From NCBI GenBank assembly GCA_945483525.1, contig CALYRV010000081.1, positions 1 to 7,773 on the forward strand: a stretch of DNA of 7,773 nucleotides, read 5' to 3'. A program made the position numbers and the translations under genes. This DNA is from an uncultured Verrucomicrobiota bacterium (GTDB taxonomy: Bacteria > Verrucomicrobiota > Kiritimatiellia > RFP12 > UBA1067). The notes under the pieces were generated by a model, which saw only the letters and a program-made list of their open reading frames with translations, made no database searches and was not told where the DNA came from. Within the stretch, counting starts at the first letter, position 1. Every line of letters starts with the position of its first letter. This document shows, piece after piece, positions 1-6,859 of the stretch.

Positions 1-9
1 TCTGGCCCA

Positions 10-39
10 GGTGGGTTAAAGAATTTTTGCTGACCCACC
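10..39 (-). terminator. Hairpin just past the operon's last stop codon, possible terminator
   Basis: GGTGGGT at 10-16 is the exact reverse complement of ACCCACC at 33-39. The stem can be extended by a T-G wobble and one A-T pair, giving about 9 bp around a 12-base loop. It begins 4 bases after the TAA of the MATE gene. In the minus-strand transcript no U-run follows the stem (the next bases are TGGGCCAGA), so it is not a classical intrinsic terminator. It could be a weak or Rho-assisted terminator or an mRNA 3'-end stabiliser. The position supports the call; the missing U-tract argues against it. Confidence 0.4.
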
Positions 40-43
40 CTCT

Positions 44-1465
44 TTACAAGTCACCAATCCGAATCCGCTTCCAACCGCCGAGGCGCCAACGGATGAAGGA
101 CCCGATCGAGATGATTACCACATAAAATACCATCGTAAGCCAGAGATCAACAATGTCACCGCCGAACCTTTTCACGACAAACACGAGCGGCATCCAGATG
201 ACGAACGATGAGATGAACATCCAGACGAAGACAAACCTCGTATCTCCTGCGCCCTTCAACGCGCCAGAAACGATCACATCGAGCGCATCAAATAAGAGCC
301 ATGCGGACATGATAGTCAGCAAACAGAACCCTAGCCCACAGAACGAAGACAGAGAAACGCCGTCCGGCACGAACAGCAAAAGTATTGGACGGCTGAACAC
401 CAACACACCGACACAGGCCGCGAACACGAAACCCAGTCCCAAGGTCATGGTCTTGTGAAAATCGGAGACCGCCGCCGCGATTTCACCCCGTCCGATCGCC
501 TGTCCCACCAGCGTCTGCGCCCCAATCCCGAATCCGATCATCGGCGCAAATATAAGATAGTTAATCGTAAAACACGCGTTCGAGACAGCGAACTCAAGAT
601 CGCCGAGGGTACCGGTGACGAAGACGAAAATCGTAAATGACAACATATTAAGCACTTCGTAACCACCGGCAGGAATACCGTAGCGGAGAATACGAAGAAT
701 CAGGCTGAAATCAAAGGTTGAGGTCGAGAGTTGGGCGATCGCTCTGCGTGAAGCCACAAACAGGATAACGAACTGGACGAACTGCGAAAATACAGTGGCA
801 TAAGCGGCGCCGGCGATGCCGAACGCCGGCAGATGAAGACTGAAAGTTGAACTGAAACAGGGAATGTCTAGATCCAAACCGAAAATCAGCAACGGATCAA
901 GCGCAATGTTAAGGAGGTTGCCGACAAGATTAACCCAGAAGACGATCCTCGTGCGCCCGTGTCCAGTAAAATACGAAATCGCAGCCATCTGCGCATAAAG
1001 AAAGACGCTTCCGAAAACAACTGCGTCAAAATATACGGACTCCTTAGCGACAATCGCAGGAGATGGTGCGGTCAGAGAGAAGATCCATCCACCAAGCGGA
1101 ACTAACGCGAACGAAAACAGTCCGGAACCGAGCGCGATTACAAGTCCCGCCCGATAGCTTTCGCCGCACTTTTCCTCATTGCCTGCGCCGAAATACTGCG
1201 ACACAAACACACCAGAATAGCCGACAACAGACTGGAAGAAGCCCATGAACACCCAGGCGAGAGTACAAGCCGGCAGCACCGCCTCAATCGACGAAAGAGA
1301 ATCCCGAGCAAGAAAAACACGGTCAACAAACTGCATGACAGCGTTATTGACCATGCCAAGCGCAAGCGGCCAAACCAACTTCAAGATTTCAAGATAACGT
1401 TTGATAATTTGTCGAAGTTGATGGTTGAAGTAGAAGAACAGAGTCGAGACTGAAGAATCAGACAA
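44..1465 (-). CDS. MATE-family multidrug/metabolite efflux transporter
   Basis: This is an inner-membrane antiporter of the MATE (NorM/DinF-like) family, which exports drugs or metabolites using a Na+ or H+ gradient. The 473 residues are the usual family length and show about 12 hydrophobic segments in two halves. The first segment starts near residue 29 (LKLVWPLALG) and runs into VDRVFLAR. The motif SQYFGAGNEEK near residues 89-99 and its second-half counterpart IGAQTLVGQAIGRGE are the repeated family signatures. The start used is TTG at 1465. It overlaps the preceding gene by 8 bases, has no clear Shine-Dalgarno sequence, and no ATG or GTG lies just upstream in frame. The first internal Met (residue 38) lies inside the first membrane segment and would remove its beginning, so the TTG or another nearby TTG is preferred. 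The overlap suggests translational coupling to the radical SAM fusion, so the substrate may be that enzyme's product. This is inference; MATE substrates cannot be read from sequence. Confidence 0.9.
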   Translation of the reverse strand: MSDSSVSTLFFYFNHQLRQIIKRYLEILKLVWPLALGMVNNAVMQFVDRVFLARDSLSSIEAVLPACTLAWVFMGFFQSVVGYSGVFVSQYFGAGNEEKCGESYRAGLVIALGSGLFSFALVPLGGWIFSLTAPSPAIVAKESVYFDAVVFGSVFLYAQMAAISYFTGHGRTRIVFWVNLVGNLLNIALDPLLIFGLDLDIPCFSSTFSLHLPAFGIAGAAYATVFSQFVQFVILFVASRRAIAQLSTSTFDFSLILRILRYGIPAGGYEVLNMLSFTIFVFVTGTLGDLEFAVSNACFTINYLIFAPMIGFGIGAQTLVGQAIGRGEIAAAVSDFHKTMTLGLGFVFAACVGVLVFSRPILLLFVPDGVSLSSFCGLGFCLLTIMSAWLLFDALDVIVSGALKGAGDTRFVFVWMFISSFVIWMPLVFVVKRFGGDIVDLWLTMVFYVVIISIGSFIRWRLGGWKRIRIGDL

Positions 1466-2933
1466 CTGGCAGTTTACGACCGGCTGCCGACTTGCCAGGA
1501 TAGAGATTGTAATTGGCCCTATATTTCGAGGGAGTGATATTTGTCATGTAAACGTTCGCGCCGTTCGTGAAACCCTTGTCACGACCTTCAGCATCAAGCA
1601 CTTCAAGCGCAGTCGCCGCGACAATATTGATCCCTGGCATCCGCCTTCTCGTCTCGCGAATCATCCACAGCGCCGTTTCCAACCGCGACACCTCGCTCCA
1701 CACTCCCGCCTCCACACTGCCCAACGGCGTATCCGCCGAAGGAACATACGGACCCATCCCGACCATATCCAAGCGCTCTTCGACAAACCAGTCAAGATCA
1801 CGCTCAAGATCCTCCTTAGTCTGTCCTGGAAGTCCGATCATCACACCGGAGCCCGTCACATACCCCAAACGCTTCAACGTGCGGATGCATTCAAGTCGCC
1901 GGGTGAACGAATGATCCGCCGGATGAAGACGCGCGTAAAGTTCAGGGTTGGAAGTCTCGATCCGTAGAAGATAACGAAGCACGCGATCTCCCGCGGCGGA
2001 CTTCCACCTGCGATAAACCTCCTCGGTCTGCTCGCCGAGACTCAGCGTCACCTCGAGCGTTGGCGGAAGCTTGCGAAGCACGCGCTCATAAAAAACCGTG
2101 TTCGACTCGCTCTCCACCTCACCCGCTTGAAGTGCAATCGCGGGAAATCCGAGTCGCACTGCTTCTGCAGAACACTCTAACACCTCTGCTTCCGTCATAT
2201 GGTATCGCGGCAGTTTCACCGCATCATGTCGGATACCGCAGTACAGACAGTTTTTTTTGCAGATGTTACTGACCTCAATGAGTCCGCGCGGCAATTTCAC
2301 CGCGCAGCGCTGAATCCCCTTCACCGCCGACGAAATCAACTCCGGGACCTTAGACGGAAGATCATGATTCTGCCCCTCAACCCAAGTCAACGACGCCTGC
2401 GGAAATATCCGGTTAAGATAATTAGCGTTATGAGGGCGAACAATCCCGTCCTTAATGGACTGAAAAATCGCCACAGGAAATCGTGTCTTACCAGCAATCG
2501 ACTCAAGCCCAGAACGAAGATCCGTAGTCTCGAGAAAGTCAAGACCGGCATCAAGATTCCGCTCGGCGAAAATCGGCGACGAATCATACGGATTCATCAT
2601 CTGCGTCCCAAGCTTCAGCGCATGCCTTCTCCGGAGCGACATCCCTATCCACCCCTCAGACTTCAACTCCATCATGCGCGGAGTAGCGGAAATGAGAACC
2701 GCTCCGCGGATCTTCTCTGGAAAATCAAGAATCGCCTGCTGTACGATAGACGCGCCCATCGAGAATCCAACCAGGACCACCGCATCCGCCTCAGAAACCG
2801 CCTTAAGCGACGCTCCCGAAAGATGATCAAGATATGAAAATATCCGATCATAATGAAAATCGCACCGATTCCAGCTTTCCGTAGTCGCGGCCCAGCCGTT
2901 AAACACAAATGTACAAACTTTCTCCATTATCAT
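1458..2933 (-). CDS. Fusion: BioG/BioH-like alpha/beta hydrolase plus HydE-like radical SAM domain
   Basis: Two enzyme domains share one 491-residue chain. Residues 1-205 are an alpha/beta hydrolase: FNGW near the N-terminus, nucleophile elbow GFSMG with Ser58, probable acid Asp162 (KDGIV) and His190 (NHD). The segment GLDFLETTDLR (130-140) recalls E. coli BioH (GLEILKTVDLR), while the short N-terminal half recalls BioG; both free pimeloyl-ACP in biotin synthesis. Residues 211-480 match HydE, the [FeFe]-hydrogenase maturase: C225-x3-C229-x2-C232 for the 4Fe-4S/SAM cluster, then LSLGE, RYLLRIETSNPEL, MIGLPGQT, GPYVPSADTPL and a C-terminal YPGK. HydE's N-terminal helices are replaced by the hydrolase. 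The chain stops 11 residues after YPGK, without HydE's C-terminal cysteines. BioB's auxiliary-cluster ligands are also missing. The start overlaps the peptidase stop (ATGA) without a Shine-Dalgarno sequence, implying coupling; an ATG two codons later is an alternative. No HydF or HydG gene is nearby. Fold assignments are firm; the reaction is unknown. Confidence 0.88.
   Translation of the reverse strand: MIMEKVCTFVFNGWAATTESWNRCDFHYDRIFSYLDHLSGASLKAVSEADAVVLVGFSMGASIVQQAILDFPEKIRGAVLISATPRMMELKSEGWIGMSLRRRHALKLGTQMMNPYDSSPIFAERNLDAGLDFLETTDLRSGLESIAGKTRFPVAIFQSIKDGIVRPHNANYLNRIFPQASLTWVEGQNHDLPSKVPELISSAVKGIQRCAVKLPRGLIEVSNICKKNCLYCGIRHDAVKLPRYHMTEAEVLECSAEAVRLGFPAIALQAGEVESESNTVFYERVLRKLPPTLEVTLSLGEQTEEVYRRWKSAAGDRVLRYLLRIETSNPELYARLHPADHSFTRRLECIRTLKRLGYVTGSGVMIGLPGQTKEDLERDLDWFVEERLDMVGMGPYVPSADTPLGSVEAGVWSEVSRLETALWMIRETRRRMPGINIVAATALEVLDAEGRDKGFTNGANVYMTNITPSKYRANYNLYPGKSAAGRKLPVV
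2250..2258 (-). other. A8 homopolymer inside the radical SAM cysteine motif, possible slippage site
   Basis: On the coding (minus) strand, the codons for C225-K-K-N-C229 read TGC AAA AAA AAC TGT. They contain eight consecutive A residues and, in the zero frame, the heptamer A AAA AAC. After a -1 shift the frame ends at TGA 2226-2224 after 8 codons. After loss of one A the other frame ends after 11 codons. Either event would give a protein with the whole hydrolase domain but no radical SAM cluster. The run may simply be the codon choice for Lys-Lys-Asn. No stimulatory stem or upstream Shine-Dalgarno sequence was established. Confidence 0.3.
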
Positions 2934-4204
2934 AACGGACGCAGAAAAAAGGCGTCATGAGTAATTGCGAAAGCCCAGTCTTCTGGAATGCGCTTGAGCT
3001 CGTGTCCAGCGCCCCAAGTATCGGTATAGAGCACCTCGCCGGTCTTGGCGTTATAGCCGATGATCAGCCGCATATGTCCGCCACGGCCCTGAATGTTCAA
3101 TCCCGGTTCAGGAAAGATCCCAAGCGTAACACCCCAACAAATCGGGATCCCCTTGTCGACCTGGGTTTTGACCCCAGAAAGGAACTTCTTATATCGAGAA
3201 TCCTTCGTGCGCATCTTCTTCAGCACCTTCGGCTTCATTTCGTCATAAAGCTCATTCACGGACACCATATTACCATGCATGTGCGACGCGAGGGAGATTT
3301 CGTCCTCCTTCATCGACTTGGCAGTCTTGTTATACGATTCGATCTCCTTTTCAATCTCACCGAACGATCCCGCCATCGAAACGATCTGATTGAAGCCAAG
3401 CCGCTTCTTAACTCCAATCGCCCTAATGGTCTCAATCATATCGCTCACCCTCGTTCCGCCCCGAGCTTGGCTACCAGCCTGCTGGGCAATCTCGTGCTCG
3501 TCGATGTCATGCCCGTAATACCTAAGCAACCGCTCGGAAACCGCGGCGGCACAATAGCCCTTCTGTCCCTGATCCACCATCGGAACCCCGTCAATCCACA
3601 CGTCGCCTTCGCCGTTCTTCTTAACGTTTGCCTTGACCTTCGCGGCTGCGTTCTGTCCCGAGATAGCTTTGGTCGCACCTTTTGGACGCATCTTCTGCTT
3701 CGGCGTCAGCGTCACCTTGACAAACTGTATCGAACCGTCGGAACCGACTCCCCAACTCAACTCCACCGCCGGATCCGCAGTAGGCCAACATCGCTCGTAC
3801 CGTAAACCCCGGGACTTCAACTTCGTCTTGACATCCTTCGGTTCCTTCTCGTCCTTGGCAAAGGACTTCTGAATCGCCCTCTTGAGGATCTCGAGATCGC
3901 CGGACAGAAAGTGATCGCCGGGGCCAGCGTCGCCGCGGTTATAAAGCGACATCTCGATGCGCTTCGCACCCGCACCGTTATTGTAGTAAATCCGCGTCTC
4001 CCAAACGTCGCAACCGAGCCACGAGACCTTACCCCGCTTCATGCAATTGACGACATCGCGCTTCTGACTGACGAAGTTGAAGCCGTCACCGATATGCTCA
4101 ACCGCGAAATCCGTCGCCGTCTCATCCCACGACTCCTTTTCGGCGAAATGTTCGCCGATATCGAAAACCGCGAGCATCAGTCCGGTAGCCAGTATCGAGA
4201 CCAT
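2930..4204 (-). CDS. Papain/C39-like cysteine peptidase with N-terminal domain of unknown function
   Basis: The C-terminal half (about residues 200-424) carries a papain-superfamily active site resembling Peptidase_C39-like proteins. VPMVDQGQKGYCAAA gives Gln212 (oxyanion hole) and Cys218 with papain spacing (Q-x5-C). GGHMRLIIGYN gives His377, and YTDTWG gives Asp395 in the place of the usual Asn/Asp. Residues 25-170 are a separate domain I do not recognise. Residues 1-14 are hydrophobic but lack a basic n-region or an obvious cleavage site, so export is possible but not shown. The start is supported by the Shine-Dalgarno sequence AAGGAAG at 4217-4211, six bases before the ATG, inside the end of proA. 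The stop overlaps the next start (ATGA). The true substrate is unknown. It could be a housekeeping or cell-envelope peptidase, or could process a peptide linked to the radical SAM and MATE genes downstream. Confidence 0.75.
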   Translation of the reverse strand: MVSILATGLMLAVFDIGEHFAEKESWDETATDFAVEHIGDGFNFVSQKRDVVNCMKRGKVSWLGCDVWETRIYYNNGAGAKRIEMSLYNRGDAGPGDHFLSGDLEILKRAIQKSFAKDEKEPKDVKTKLKSRGLRYERCWPTADPAVELSWGVGSDGSIQFVKVTLTPKQKMRPKGATKAISGQNAAAKVKANVKKNGEGDVWIDGVPMVDQGQKGYCAAAVSERLLRYYGHDIDEHEIAQQAGSQARGGTRVSDMIETIRAIGVKKRLGFNQIVSMAGSFGEIEKEIESYNKTAKSMKEDEISLASHMHGNMVSVNELYDEMKPKVLKKMRTKDSRYKKFLSGVKTQVDKGIPICWGVTLGIFPEPGLNIQGRGGHMRLIIGYNAKTGEVLYTDTWGAGHELKRIPEDWAFAITHDAFFLRPL

Positions 4205-4207
4205 CTG

Positions 4208-5503
4208 TTACTTCCTTATTACTCCGTCTCCGGTAATAGTGTACTTGTAGGTGGTCAGCTCTTCAAGCCCCATCGGTCCGCGCGCATGGAGTTTATCAGT
4301 CGAGATGCCGATCTCGGCCCCCATGCCGAATTCCGCGCCGTCCGTAAACCGCGTGGATACGTTATGATACACGCACGCCGAATCAACGTCGCGCAAAAAC
4401 TCCTTCGCCCGAGCTTCATCCGCAGTGACGATACAGTCGGAATGATGCGATCCGTACCGGTTGATATGCGCAATCGCCTCACGATAATCCTTCACGATCC
4501 CGACGTTCATCTCCAGCGCTAGAAATTCTCTACCCCACAACTGCTCACCGCGCTCAGCTTCCAGTTCATTCTCGGGCATATGCAATACGACCGACTCCCC
4601 CTTAGCCCACGCCTCAATCATCGGCATGAACATCGGCGCGAGCCTTTCATGGACGAGCAGACACTCCACAGCGTTGCACGCGCTGGGACGCTGACGCTTG
4701 GCGTTGTCGAGGATCGCAAGCGCCATCGACATATCCGCCTTATCATCCACGTAGACATGGCAAACGCCCTTGTAGTGCTTCAGCACCGGAACAAGCGACG
4801 CCTCACACATCGCCCGGATCAAACGTTCACCGCCGCGCGGAATCGCGACGTCGATGAGCCCGACGGCCCGCACCATCTCACTCACCGCCTCATGGTCGAG
4901 AATGTCGACAAACTGAACGGCGCAACGAAGAGAATGAGGATCTACGAACGAGGAATGAGGAATGGCGGAATTTTCCTTCATCTCTAATTCATAATTCTTA
5001 ATTCCTAATTCCACCGTCTTCGCCAACGCCGAGTTCGACTTGATCGCCTCCTTGCCGCCACGCAGGATGATCGCGTTGCCGGTCTTGAGACAGAGCGCGA
5101 CTGTATCAACGAAGACGTTGGGACGACTCTCAAAGACGACGGCAACCACGCCGAAAGGTTCACGAACTTTGCGAATGGTGATGCCACTGGGACGCTCACG
5201 AGTCCAGATCGTCTCGCCAACTGGATCAGGAAGCGTGGCAACGCAACGGACCCCGTCAACCATTGATTTGAAGCGCGCATCATTCAACGTAAGACGATCG
5301 ACCATCGCGGCACTGACTCCGCGCTCCTTCGCAGCCGCGACATCCTCAGCATTCGCCGAGAATATCTCCGCCTTCTTGGCCTCAAGCGTATCCGCAATCT
5401 TAATCAGAATTGCATTCTTCTCCTCGGCAGTGAGTTTCCTCAGCTCCGCTGCGGCGGCCCTCGCCTTTAGGGCCATGTCGTGAATGTATTCTTTAACTTT
5501 CAT
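4208..5503 (-). CDS. proA: Glutamate-5-semialdehyde dehydrogenase (gamma-glutamyl phosphate reductase)
   Basis: ProA catalyses NADPH-dependent reduction of gamma-glutamyl phosphate to glutamate-5-semialdehyde, the second step of proline synthesis in the cytoplasm. Family landmarks run through the 431 residues: ESRPNV (125-130), CLKTGNAIILRGGKE (138-152), IPRGG (221-225), catalytic Cys276 in QRPSACNAVE, STRFTDGAEFGMGAEIGIST (383-402) and KLHARGPMGLEELTTYK near the end. E. coli ProA has 417 residues. The excess lies around residues 165-193, where the expected GLPxGAVQ region is replaced by a repeat-derived peptide (KNYELE...PHSS) before returning at AVQFVD. The catalytic residues are intact, so the enzyme may still work. 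The gene starts 15 bases after the codB stop. The weak Shine-Dalgarno sequence AAAGG at 5520-5516 lies 12 bases before the ATG. The partner ProB (glutamate 5-kinase) is not in the window. Confidence 0.96.
   Translation of the reverse strand: MKVKEYIHDMALKARAAAAELRKLTAEEKNAILIKIADTLEAKKAEIFSANAEDVAAAKERGVSAAMVDRLTLNDARFKSMVDGVRCVATLPDPVGETIWTRERPSGITIRKVREPFGVVAVVFESRPNVFVDTVALCLKTGNAIILRGGKEAIKSNSALAKTVELGIKNYELEMKENSAIPHSSFVDPHSLRCAVQFVDILDHEAVSEMVRAVGLIDVAIPRGGERLIRAMCEASLVPVLKHYKGVCHVYVDDKADMSMALAILDNAKRQRPSACNAVECLLVHERLAPMFMPMIEAWAKGESVVLHMPENELEAERGEQLWGREFLALEMNVGIVKDYREAIAHINRYGSHHSDCIVTADEARAKEFLRDVDSACVYHNVSTRFTDGAEFGMGAEIGISTDKLHARGPMGLEELTTYKYTITGDGVIRK
4211..4217 (-). promoter_or_regulatory. 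Ribosome binding site of the peptidase gene
   Basis: AAGGAAG on the minus strand lies six bases before the ATG at 4204 and just inside the 3' end of proA (stop TAA at 4210-4208). It is one of the two strong Shine-Dalgarno sequences in the window and fixes the start of the peptidase. Confidence 0.7.
4925..5012 (-). repeat. Heptamer-repeat, quasi-palindromic element inserted in frame in proA
   Basis: On the coding strand from 5012 to 4985 there are four tandem heptamers: GGAATTA, GGAATTA, AGAATTA, TGAATTA. After a 19-base spacer come C plus CATTCCT, CATTCCT and CGTTCGT (4965-4944), then CATTCTCTT near 4935-4927. The outer units form an imperfect inverted repeat: GGAATGAGGAATGG at 4952-4965 against TAATTCCTAATTCC at 4999-5012 on the + strand. 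The encoded peptide (KNYELE then IPHSSF and DPHSL) is of a kind I recall from dispersed bacterial repeats that translate as NYELRIKNYEL and PHSALPTPHS strings. Compared with E. coli ProA, this stretch is about 18 residues longer. The boundaries are approximate. Confidence 0.75.
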
Positions 5504-5518
5504 GGCGATTACTGGCCT

Positions 5519-6859
5519 TTATCGGCCAAGCTTGGAAAGTCCGACGTAGATAATGGTAGCTACCACCATGCCGTTGACTGCAGGAATGCCCCAGGTCGCC
5601 CAGGAGCCAAGCGGTAGATAACCGAAGCCGCCAAGCGCCAGCACCGAACCGAGCGCCCAGGCGACAACTGCGGGAAGCGAGACCGGCACCGCGGGACGCT
5701 CGCCCGTGCGCCGGAGCAGGAAGTAGTCGGCGATGACGATCGCTCCGCACGGAGGAATCACCGTATTGAGGATGTTGAGCCAGCCGCAGAAGTTGTCGTA
5801 GAGCCAGAGCGCGAGGACCGTGCCGAGGACGCCGTCGAAAAGCACGATCCAGCGCTTCGGCAATCGCGTGATGTTCGCAAGCCCGAGACCCGAGGTGTAG
5901 AGCGCGTTGTCGTTGGTCGTCCAAATGTTGAGTCCGAGCACGAAGATCGCCGGCAGCAGTAGCCCTTGGAGCGCCAGGACTTCGGAGATATCGTTCTTGC
6001 CGTAGACCATCGCCGCCGCCGCGCCGAAGAAGAACATGAGCGAATTGCCGATGAAGAACGCGAGCGAGGTCGTCAGCACCGCGTGCCTGCCGTTCTTCGC
6101 GAATCGCGCGAAGTCAGGAGTGCAGCTGCCGCCGGAGATGAACGAACCGATGGACATCGAGATTGCGGCCACCATGCCGATGGCGAGCGAGGTTCCGTCC
6201 TCGGCAGTTCCCGGGACATGCTGGAAGAGCCGCACATAGCCCTGTCCGTCACCATCGAAGAACATGGCGGCAATCGCGCTCCAGAGTCCGAGCACCGCGA
6301 TCGACGGTACCGCGACGAGCGAGATGATGTGCAGCGCGCGGATTCCAAAATAAGCACTCGAGGTCATCAGTAGGCCAGAGACACCAGTGAGCAAATAAAG
6401 GCAGTGCACTGGCAAATCCGCAGCTCCAAAGACCGAGACCAAAGGACCGGACATCAGCCAAGTGCCCTGGAGCGACGCGACCCCCTTCAGAAATACTGTA
6501 GTCGGAATCGAGAACATCGCCACGCCCACGCCAAACCAGCCGATCTGAGTAAAGGCGAGCACCGACGAGGGAATGTAGGAACCGTACGTGCCGAAGCTTC
6601 GGCGCGAGAGCAGATGGATTGAAAGCCCGGTCTTGGCCGCGGCGAACGCCAGCAACGAACAATAGACTGCAAGGATCAGATTACCTGCCATCATCCCGGA
6701 GACGAAACCGCCGAACGTCATACCAGAACCGATTTTCTGCCCTACCCACATCGAGGCAGAGAAGAACGTGAAACCCATCATGATCATGAACATTGACCAG
6801 AACCCGCAGCGTTCGCCAGAGCTTACAGAGGTCTGTTCAAAGTCGTTGTGATTAGCCAT
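5519..6859 (-). CDS. codB: Cytosine permease, NCS1 family
   Basis: CodB is an inner-membrane symporter that imports cytosine for pyrimidine salvage. Similarity to E. coli CodB is visible throughout: GFTFFSASMW (29-38), KTGLSIHLL (76-84), TQIGWFGVGVAMFSIP (104-119), GSFISGGSCTPDFARF (238-253), FFIGNSLMFFFGAAAA (268-283), and the near-identical QGLLLPAIFVLGLNIWTTND (298-317), then NALYTSGLGLANIT, followed by ALWLYDNFCGWL and IPPCGAIVIADY. The 446 residues make about 12 membrane segments; E. coli CodB has 419, and the extra residues lie mainly around 120-150. The ATG lies within the end of the upstream PRTase gene (8-base overlap), with a good Shine-Dalgarno sequence, AAGGAAA at 6872-6866. No cytosine deaminase (CodA) is seen here, though one could lie upstream of the window. 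Specificity for cytosine rather than another nucleobase is inferred from similarity. Confidence 0.93.
   Translation of the reverse strand: MANHNDFEQTSVSSGERCGFWSMFMIMMGFTFFSASMWVGQKIGSGMTFGGFVSGMMAGNLILAVYCSLLAFAAAKTGLSIHLLSRRSFGTYGSYIPSSVLAFTQIGWFGVGVAMFSIPTTVFLKGVASLQGTWLMSGPLVSVFGAADLPVHCLYLLTGVSGLLMTSSAYFGIRALHIISLVAVPSIAVLGLWSAIAAMFFDGDGQGYVRLFQHVPGTAEDGTSLAIGMVAAISMSIGSFISGGSCTPDFARFAKNGRHAVLTTSLAFFIGNSLMFFFGAAAAMVYGKNDISEVLALQGLLLPAIFVLGLNIWTTNDNALYTSGLGLANITRLPKRWIVLFDGVLGTVLALWLYDNFCGWLNILNTVIPPCGAIVIADYFLLRRTGERPAVPVSLPAVVAWALGSVLALGGFGYLPLGSWATWGIPAVNGMVVATIIYVGLSKLGR

Noticed and set aside
1458..2300. Radical SAM domain as a biotin synthase (BioB)
   Set aside because: The cysteine motif context (NCLYCG), RYLLRIET, GLPGQT and YPGK match HydE, and BioB's auxiliary ligands are absent.
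2210..2320. Possibility that the fusion is two genes joined by a sequencing error at the A8 run
   Set aside because: The hydrolase-to-radical SAM join lies upstream of the A8 run, near residues 205-220 (about 2321-2274). The frame is uninterrupted and coding-like through EVSNICKKNCLYCG on both sides of the run, so an indel there is not needed to explain the fusion.
2199..2837. + strand open frame (212 codons) opposite the hydrolase-radical SAM fusion
   Set aside because: Arg-rich translation, no domain, entirely within a convincing gene on the other strand.
2957..3805. Long + strand open frame (282 codons) opposite the peptidase gene
   Set aside because: It lies wholly antisense to a gene with clear Cys/His/Asp motifs. 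Its translation is rich in His/Arg/Leu with no recognisable domain, as expected of a shadow frame.
3911..4522. + strand open frame (203 codons) across the proA/peptidase junction
   Set aside because: It is antisense to two supported genes and has no recognisable motif.
4925..5012. Repeat region as part of a CRISPR array
   Set aside because: The units are 7 bases in direct tandem and form a quasi-palindrome. There are no 25-40 base repeats with unique spacers.
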